A stretch of 64,000 nucleotides of DNA, taken from CBDCFV01 sp965261795. Lineage in GTDB: Bacteria > Chloroflexota > Dehalococcoidia > Lucifugimonadales > UBA3495. The notes under the pieces were generated by a model, which did no database searches, was not told the origin of the DNA, and saw only the letters and a program-made list of their open reading frames with translations. The DNA is taken from NCBI GenBank assembly GCA_965261795.1, contig OZ253476.1, forward strand, positions 930,001-994,000, given 5' to 3'. This document shows positions 59,350 to 64,000 of this stretch, piece by piece; position 1 is the stretch's first letter; each line of letters starts with the position of its first letter. The translations under genes and the position numbers were made by a program.

Positions 59350-60210
59350 ATGACTGACGTTCGTAACCGGTCCTTCAACTCCGGACATGACCCGAGGGCC
59401 GTCCGGATAGCAGAGTCCCTGCGCAAGGCGATAGACGCCGAGTGCGTCATCCTATTCGGCTCCCGGGCCAGGGGGGGCTGGACGGAACATTCCGACCTGG
59501 ACTTGATGATTATCAATCCGGCCTTGCCTGACCAAGCCGCCGCCGCCAGTGCCGAGGCCAGCGCCTTCCGTCTGATGAAGCAGAATTACGAGGATTTTCC
59601 CGGCGCCGATTTCGTGTATATGACCTCCGAAGAGTACGCCCGGAAAAGCATCCATACCATCAACAGCGTAGCCAGAATGGCGTTCCGCGAGGGAATCAAA
59701 ATGCCCCGCAACCCGGAGAATTACAGCGAGCCTTATAACGAGGGGGAAGGCGACTATAGCGAGGAGTACACCGAAAGAAATCTGCGCATCTCCCACGCCA
59801 ACACGCATTACGACAGTATGCACGTCCTTATGGACATTGGCCGTCAAAATCTGAATACGGCCTACCACGCTCACCAGTCTCTGGAACACGGGATGAAGGC
59901 GCTCATATCGGTGCTGGGCTACGAATACCCGCACACTCACCAGCTTGACCTGCTGGCCGATGAGATAAACTTAAGAGACTCACAGCGCGAATGGCGCTTC
60001 GCCAGCGACTTCAACACACTGAATAACTATGCCGGCGGCTCCCGCTACGGGCCGCTGCTCACACCCATAGCCGACTACCGGCAGATGGCCAACTCGGTCA
60101 CTGAAGACCTGGACCGGGTTTACCGGAGCATCGAAGAACTTACCGGAGAGAACCCGTGGAACATTCCCCCGGAAGGCAGCGCCGATACGGTTGCTCCCAA
60201 GCAACGATAG
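59350..60210 (+). CDS. Fused nucleotidyltransferase-HEPN protein
   Basis: 286 residues from ATG 59350 (a TTG 18 bases earlier is possible). N-terminal MNT-type nucleotidyltransferase: ILFGSRARGGWTEHSDLDLM with Gly-Ser at 37-38 and Asp49 and Asp51. C-terminal HEPN domain of the PF05168 type: DIGRQNLNTAYHAHQSLEHG, then MKALISVLGYEYPHTHQLDL. MNT-HEPN is usually a two-gene toxin-antitoxin (MntA AMPylates the HepT RNase); here both lie in one chain. Fusion suggests the antitoxin acts in cis. A TGTAATATTGTAATATAG box upstream is a likely promoter. Confidence 0.85.
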   Translation: MTDVRNRSFNSGHDPRAVRIAESLRKAIDAECVILFGSRARGGWTEHSDLDLMIINPALPDQAAAASAEASAFRLMKQNYEDFPGADFVYMTSEEYARKSIHTINSVARMAFREGIKMPRNPENYSEPYNEGEGDYSEEYTERNLRISHANTHYDSMHVLMDIGRQNLNTAYHAHQSLEHGMKALISVLGYEYPHTHQLDLLADEINLRDSQREWRFASDFNTLNNYAGGSRYGPLLTPIADYRQMANSVTEDLDRVYRSIEELTGENPWNIPPEGSADTVAPKQR

Positions 60211-60282
60211 CTGAACGGTTGTTATTCTGCAATTCGCAATCCATTTATTCTCTCCTGCAATGCGCTCCGGCGATGGTCGCGT

Positions 60283-60882
60283 TCAGTTGCAACTGCCGCC
60301 TTTGTCCTGTCGGCTCACCACGACAAAAGTGTCCCGGTCATCATCAAGTTTGGCTGTGAACGACGCCGTTCCTTTGTCGTAAGTGTTGGCATTGCTTTCA
60401 ACTATCTCTCCGGGCATCTCCACAGTCCAGTGAAGTCGGAATTTTATTATTGCATCCGTTGCCATACCTTCAGCGAACGGATTATCTTCCAGTTCTTCTT
60501 CAGTAACGGAGAAAGAATTGCGCATTGTTGCGCGATATTCCCACTTGTCTCCAATGTCAGTTTTTGTTACTTCAACCAATAATCCTTCACCTCCAATTTC
60601 CCCTTCAGACAAACTTTCTTGAGACAAATTCTTGCAACTGAGTGAGAATGCTTCATTTGCCTCGTCTATGTCTACGCTGCAATCTCCGTCAAGTTCGTCG
60701 AGTTCATCTGGGTTAAGTTCTTCGGCCACTGCTATGGCAATCTGACCAGACGCATCCATTTGAATGTCGTGCTTTATATCGGCTTCGTCCATAACTTCGG
60801 TGTCTATCCTGATGGTCACAGCCCCGCACGCCAGGACTAAAACCATAATTGCCATAGACACCAACCGAGATAATTTAGGCAT
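60283..60882 (-). CDS. Small lipoprotein of unknown function
   Basis: 199 residues. Signal peptide with lipobox LVLAC (Cys19). The mature part is acidic (ELNPDELDELDGD, SVTEEELEDNPFAEG) with alternating strands, ending FTAKLDDDRDTFVVVSRQDK. Resembles the small acidic lipoproteins with a pattern MxxEMPGEIVESNA seen across Chloroflexota, some grouped with DUF3153. Outside the membrane; function unknown. Confidence 0.65.
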   Translation of the reverse strand: MPKLSRLVSMAIMVLVLACGAVTIRIDTEVMDEADIKHDIQMDASGQIAIAVAEELNPDELDELDGDCSVDIDEANEAFSLSCKNLSQESLSEGEIGGEGLLVEVTKTDIGDKWEYRATMRNSFSVTEEELEDNPFAEGMATDAIIKFRLHWTVEMPGEIVESNANTYDKGTASFTAKLDDDRDTFVVVSRQDKGGSCN

Positions 60883-61046
60883 CGAACTTGTTCCTGTCGC
60901 TGAATTAGCACCCTAACCCAGAAGGCCCATCCCGGAACGGAGTACCCGCGCAAGGATGCGTACCTGAATACTACGATCGTTGCGCCCTGATGAGGGTGCA
61001 GGTGGAACACCATGTATTATAAGGCGCCGGGCCTCGATACCTGCTG

Positions 61047-61682
61047 TTAGTCGTTCACTCCGTCTCGGTTCAATACTGTCCTGAACGTCAGAGACAAGCG
61101 CCGCTTGCGCACTCTACGGCCATTTTCTAACAATTCGCTTTTACGTGGCGCAATGCCGTGTTGCCATACGGAACGGGACGGACCTGTAAGCAAAACACAG
61201 GAACCCTTCCTCAATAAGGCTGGGGTCTTGTCTTCCCAATCCTTGGAGAAATCCATCTCCCAATCGTCCAGTAACGAAACCATGCATACTGTCGGGCCAA
61301 AACCGGGGTGGTCAATGTGAGTTGGTATTCCCTGACCTGGCAGGTATTCGTTGACGATGACTTGTTCAGGCACCCGTTCGAAGAGTCCGGTTTCGTCATA
61401 CAATTTCTGGGCCACCCGCGCCAGCCAGTCCGGCAAGGTTCCTAGATGCATATCAGGCGTGATAGCACGGGCCTTATAGTCGTATCGCCAACCGTAGTGC
61501 TGGACACGGCGGCTTAGGTCGTGACGCCACTCTCCATCGGCGGCGTCAATCCTTTGCACGCAGTACGCCTGCTCCTTAGGAGCCAGAAAACCCTCAATAA
61601 ACTTGAGCCTTGGTACAGTGGCTGCTTCTTGTAAGCCTGAACTCTCGCTGATGTCATGATTGAGATGGCGTGGCGTTACCAA
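61047..61682 (-). CDS. AlkB-like 2-oxoglutarate/Fe(II) dioxygenase
   Basis: 211 residues. NEYLPGQGIPTHIDHPGFG holds the iron ligands His122 and Asp124; SVWQHGIAPRK holds His175; RLSLTFR holds the 2-oxoglutarate Arg (201). FGPTVCMVSLLDDWEMDF and LLRKGSCVLLTGPSR are normal for AlkB proteins that oxidatively remove alkyl groups from DNA or RNA. The TTG at 61682 has no good ribosome site; the true start is uncertain, as the family fold begins near TVPRLKFIEGFL. Confidence 0.85.
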   Translation of the reverse strand: MVTPRHLNHDISESSGLQEAATVPRLKFIEGFLAPKEQAYCVQRIDAADGEWRHDLSRRVQHYGWRYDYKARAITPDMHLGTLPDWLARVAQKLYDETGLFERVPEQVIVNEYLPGQGIPTHIDHPGFGPTVCMVSLLDDWEMDFSKDWEDKTPALLRKGSCVLLTGPSRSVWQHGIAPRKSELLENGRRVRKRRLSLTFRTVLNRDGVND

Positions 61683-61755
61683 GCTCGATCATGAGTAACC
61701 AGAACCCATCCCAAAGAAAGATAACTGGTCAGACATTGCACAACTCCCAAGTACT

Positions 61756-61892
61756 CTAGTACCGTTTCCAGATAGATTTGTTGATACGGTAAAGTTGCCT
61801 CTAACTCTGGATTCCCGGTTGCGCGGGTGGGAATGATTAACAGGTGAAACAGATATGCGATATAAGGCATATTCAAGTGGAAACGGTACTAG
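61756..61892. mobile_element. 137-bp MITE-like element
   Basis: CTAGTACCGTTTCCA at 61756-61770 and its perfect reverse complement at 61878-61892. If CTAG is the target duplication, the terminal repeat is TACCGTTTCCA. No coding frame. Contains an imperfect dispersed palindrome (ATTCCCGGTT...GGGAAT) in the middle. Probably a non-autonomous element moved by an IS not present here. Confidence 0.75.
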
Positions 61893-61899
61893 TCTTGGT

Positions 61900-62627
61900 T
61901 TAACCCTTACTAATGCCCATTTGTTCCAATTGGTCCCACAACGATTGCTTAGCAGCCGCCAACAAAGCAGGCCTATTGCCACTATAGGCATCTACGGCCA
62001 TCAATTGACACCTAGAATCAGGTAATCTAGCAATATGTGCTATTACTCTTGCAAACTCATGAATATTTTGTGGGGTGTTTGCCTGAATTAGTACATAACC
62101 GAAAGTGACTAAGTAGTCTGTCCCATATTGATGATTCTTGGTAATCTTGGGCAACAACAAATCGACATCGTTACAGTAGTTCATTGTTGGATAGTTGATT
62201 ATAATTTTCGCCAGCTTAATTCTTGCCATTTCGGCAACATCTATCATGGCCTGACAGTGATCAAGACCATACAGATCTAGGCGGTCAAATGCGATGCCAT
62301 TCTCGGCGGCCCAATCCAGAACGTCCAAGAAAACAGGCCTGTGCCAGAACCTATATCTACGTGCGCTTGCCGTTTACTGGGTACAGGGTGTCCTCTTAGA
62401 CGACTCATATAGCGATTGTACCGGTGGTGTGGTTCATTGTCTCCCCTTCCCGCGACATACCAATCCGCATACTGGAGTACTTCTGGCAGCCCGTCATTTG
62501 ACGATATTTCGAAACTAGGCTGACCCGGATTAGAGGATTGGATACCATTTTCTGCCATTATTTCGCGTATTATTCGGACATAATGATCTTTGATGAGGAT
62601 AAGTCCTCTACGCGATACATTTGCCAT
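61900..62627 (-). pseudogene. Class I SAM methyltransferase-like, frameshifted
   Basis: First frame from ATG 62627: MANVSRRGLILIKDHYVRII to HVDIGSGTGLFSW, the last being AdoMet motif I (VDIGSGTG). Second frame: LDVLDWAAENGIAFDRLDLY, then YGTDYLVTFGYVLIQANTPQ, to the stop at 61900. One extra T in the run TTTTCTTGG (about 62325-62333) would join them as GLFSLDVLDWAAENG. Target unknown. Pseudogene or one-base sequence error. Confidence 0.7.
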
Positions 62628-62699
62628 AACGACATTTAGAGTCAGACTTGTTGGTGCAGATTTAACGGCTGGGATATTGTAACATTCGTGAGTAGAATT

Positions 62700-62712
62700 G
62701 TAATAACGTTAC
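62700..62712. promoter_or_regulatory. Short palindrome upstream of HpaB-like gene
   Basis: GTAA-TAACG-TTAC, 53 bases before the start codon of the last gene, inside an AT-rich region (ATTGTAATAACGTTACGATT). It may be an operator or part of a promoter. Weak evidence. Confidence 0.3.
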
Positions 62713-62764
62713 GATTCACACAAATCGATGTAAAAACAGAATCGTTTTCAATCTTGAGGGTGCT

Positions 62765-64000
62765 ATGCCAGCCAAAACAGGACAACAATATATAGATGGA
62801 CTCAAACAGAGACCTGCCGAAGTCTGGATACGCGGTGAGCGAGTGAAGGATGTTACGGCTCACCCCGGCCTGAAGGGTGGTGTGCGGTCGGTGGCTGCGC
62901 TGTACGACCTGCAGCACGCCCCCGGTATAAAAGATGAGATGACCTTCCTGTCGCCGTCGTCCGGGGAGCCGGTGGGACTGTCGTTCATCATTCCCAAAAC
63001 CCGCGAAGAACTGGAGCGCCGGCGAAGCATGATGTCCAACTGGGCTTGGGAAGGTTGCGGGATGATGGCCCGGACGCCCGACTTCCTCAATGTCGCCATC
63101 AGCGGTTGGGCCGGGGCCGCCGCCTACTTCTCCCGGAACCGGGAAGGATTCGATAAGAACGTCGTCAACTACCACGAGTACATCCGGGAGAACGACGTTA
63201 CGCTCACCCACACCTTGGTAAACCTGCAACGCCGCCGGAGCGCCGAAGTCGTGGACAACATCGACGACCAAGTCGCTCTCACGGTGGTCAAGGAGACCGA
63301 CGCCGGCATCATCGTCAAGGGCAGCCGCATCCTGGCGACCTTGGGGCCCATATCCGATGAGATAGCCGTATACCCCACCCGTACCCATCTGATTGGCAAG
63401 GACGCTTGGCGTCAAGCCTTCTCCTTCGCCATCCCCAACGACACGCCGGGGGTCAAGTTCCTCTGCCGGGAAAGTTACGACCTTGGCCGCTCTTCGTTTG
63501 ATCATCCCCTTGGCTCCCGTTTCGAAGAGATGGACGCAGTGGTGTTTTTCGACGACGTGCTGGTCCCGTGGGAACGGGTCTTTCTGTTGGGCGACGTGGA
63601 AATGTGCAACAACTACTCGTTGGCTACCCAGTCCACCACACATTCGGGTTACCAGGTTGCCAACCGCTGCGCGGTCAAAACGGAGTTCATCCTGGGCTTG
63701 GCGACCCTTATGGTGGACACCTTGGGGTCGGGAGGCATCCCCCACGTGCAGGAGCGGGTAGCGGAGATAATCGTCTACTTGGAAACCCTGAAAGCCTGTC
63801 TTCGGGCCTCGGAGGCCGACGCCCAGCCCAACCAGTGGGGCGTTATGTGCCCCGCGGGCGGTCCCATAAGCGCCGCCCGCGCCCTTTATCCCACCACTAT
63901 CTACCCAAGGCTGGCGGAAATCGTGCAACTGCTGGGCTCCAGCAGCCTGATGGCCCTCCCGTCCGAGGGAGACTTCAAGGCAGCCATCGGCCCCGATGTA
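62765..64000 (+). CDS. HpaB-family flavin monooxygenase, 3' end outside window
   Basis: 412 residues in the window, still open at 64000. Start ATG with GAGGG upstream. Begins MPAKTGQQYIDGLKQRPAEV and has VRSVAALYDLQHAPGIKDEM, ARTPDFLNVAISGWAGAAAY, HTLVNLQRRRSAE and VKETDAGIIVKGSRILATLG. AVVFFDDVLVPWERVFLLGD is the family hallmark. ISAARALYPTTIYPRLAEIVQ follows the group of 4-hydroxyphenylacetate 3-hydroxylases and related oxygenases. A paralogue is at 42989-44458. The flavin reductase partner is not visible. Confidence 0.9.
   Translation, partial: MPAKTGQQYIDGLKQRPAEVWIRGERVKDVTAHPGLKGGVRSVAALYDLQHAPGIKDEMTFLSPSSGEPVGLSFIIPKTREELERRRSMMSNWAWEGCGMMARTPDFLNVAISGWAGAAAYFSRNREGFDKNVVNYHEYIRENDVTLTHTLVNLQRRRSAEVVDNIDDQVALTVVKETDAGIIVKGSRILATLGPISDEIAVYPTRTHLIGKDAWRQAFSFAIPNDTPGVKFLCRESYDLGRSSFDHPLGSRFEEMDAVVFFDDVLVPWERVFLLGDVEMCNNYSLATQSTTHSGYQVANRCAVKTEFILGLATLMVDTLGSGGIPHVQERVAEIIVYLETLKACLRASEADAQPNQWGVMCPAGGPISAARALYPTTIYPRLAEIVQLLGSSSLMALPSEGDFKAAIGPDV

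Noticed and set aside
61676..61876. 66-codon frame across the MITE-like element
   Set aside because: Runs through the inverted repeat and intergenic DNA; no ribosome site or family.
1..64000. tRNA, rRNA or riboswitch genes
   Set aside because: I looked in the larger gaps for cloverleaf or conserved RNA cores and recognised none; a covariance-model scan (tRNAscan-SE, Rfam) would be decisive.

Overview
The window looks like a chromosomal segment of an uncultured, fairly GC-rich bacterium. A Chloroflexota lineage (Dehalococcoidia/SAR202-like) is my best guess. It rests on an F420:NADP reductase (npdG), flavin monooxygenases of the 4-hydroxyphenylacetate hydroxylase family, many small catabolic enzymes (SDR, amidohydrolase, enoyl-CoA hydratase, acyl-CoA dehydrogenase, GMC oxidoreductase, aldehyde dehydrogenase), and many dispersed palindromes with a core like ATTCCCGCG-N-AGGCGGGAAT. 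No rRNA or tRNA gene was recognised, so the placement is inference.

Layout. 1-4130 is mobile-element territory: the 3' part of one IS5/IS427-type element, a jelly-roll protein and npdG, then a complete IS427-type element with an IS982 element inserted against its right end. 4128-16996 is mostly core metabolism. It includes two small membrane proteins, an SDR, an inositol-monophosphatase-like enzyme, and a minus-strand run from prs (PRPP synthetase) through an amidohydrolase and a retropepsin-like protein to a HipA-like kinase and a HIRAN-domain protein. A HAD hydrolase, nucleoside hydrolase, peroxiredoxin, gamma-glutamyltransferase and acyl-CoA dehydrogenase follow. 16997-18883 is an ApaLI-like restriction-modification cassette bounded by a perfect 65-bp direct repeat of the end of the acyl-CoA dehydrogenase gene.

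18959-33720 carries a bicupin, enoyl-CoA hydratase and HIT protein, then pyrG, a small coiled-coil membrane protein, a transaldolase-like gene and rho. After these come a CocE-type hydrolase, a ferritin-like protein, an MBL hydrolase, an M24 peptidase, a frameshifted chromate transporter and an aldehyde dehydrogenase. 33763-35626 is a second, BglII-like restriction-modification cassette ending in a strong terminator. 35654-50543 holds an Asp-box propeller, trmI, an HD protein and a MidA-like methyltransferase. It also holds a decayed RelE toxin, a frameshifted SCP/CAP surface protein, an HpaB/GMC pair, tandem DMT transporters, nadX, and a lipoprotein inserted between a duplicated 5' end of nadX.

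50673-58090 is a defence and mobile-element island. It contains an 8-bp microsatellite and a decayed IS427 copy. Next is a four-gene minus-strand operon encoding an unknown helical protein, two different TIR-like (ThsB/DUF1863-type) proteins and an Nmad2-like protein. Then come a GIY-YIG nuclease, an XRE plus ImmA/IrrE pair, a zinc-ribbon protein, an IS701 remnant and a HigBA toxin-antitoxin pair. 58133-64000 carries an alcohol dehydrogenase, a fused nucleotidyltransferase-HEPN protein, a lipoprotein, an AlkB-like dioxygenase, a 137-bp MITE-like element, a frameshifted methyltransferase and an HpaB-family monooxygenase cut off by the window end.

The strongest candidate for an undescribed system is the TIR/TIR/Nmad2/helical operon (52475-54654): two Thoeris-like sensors without a recognisable ThsA effector. 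The two insertions with long target duplications are the most direct evidence of recent gene gain. Several broken genes differ from an intact frame by one or a few bases, so assembly or sequencing error remains possible for those.
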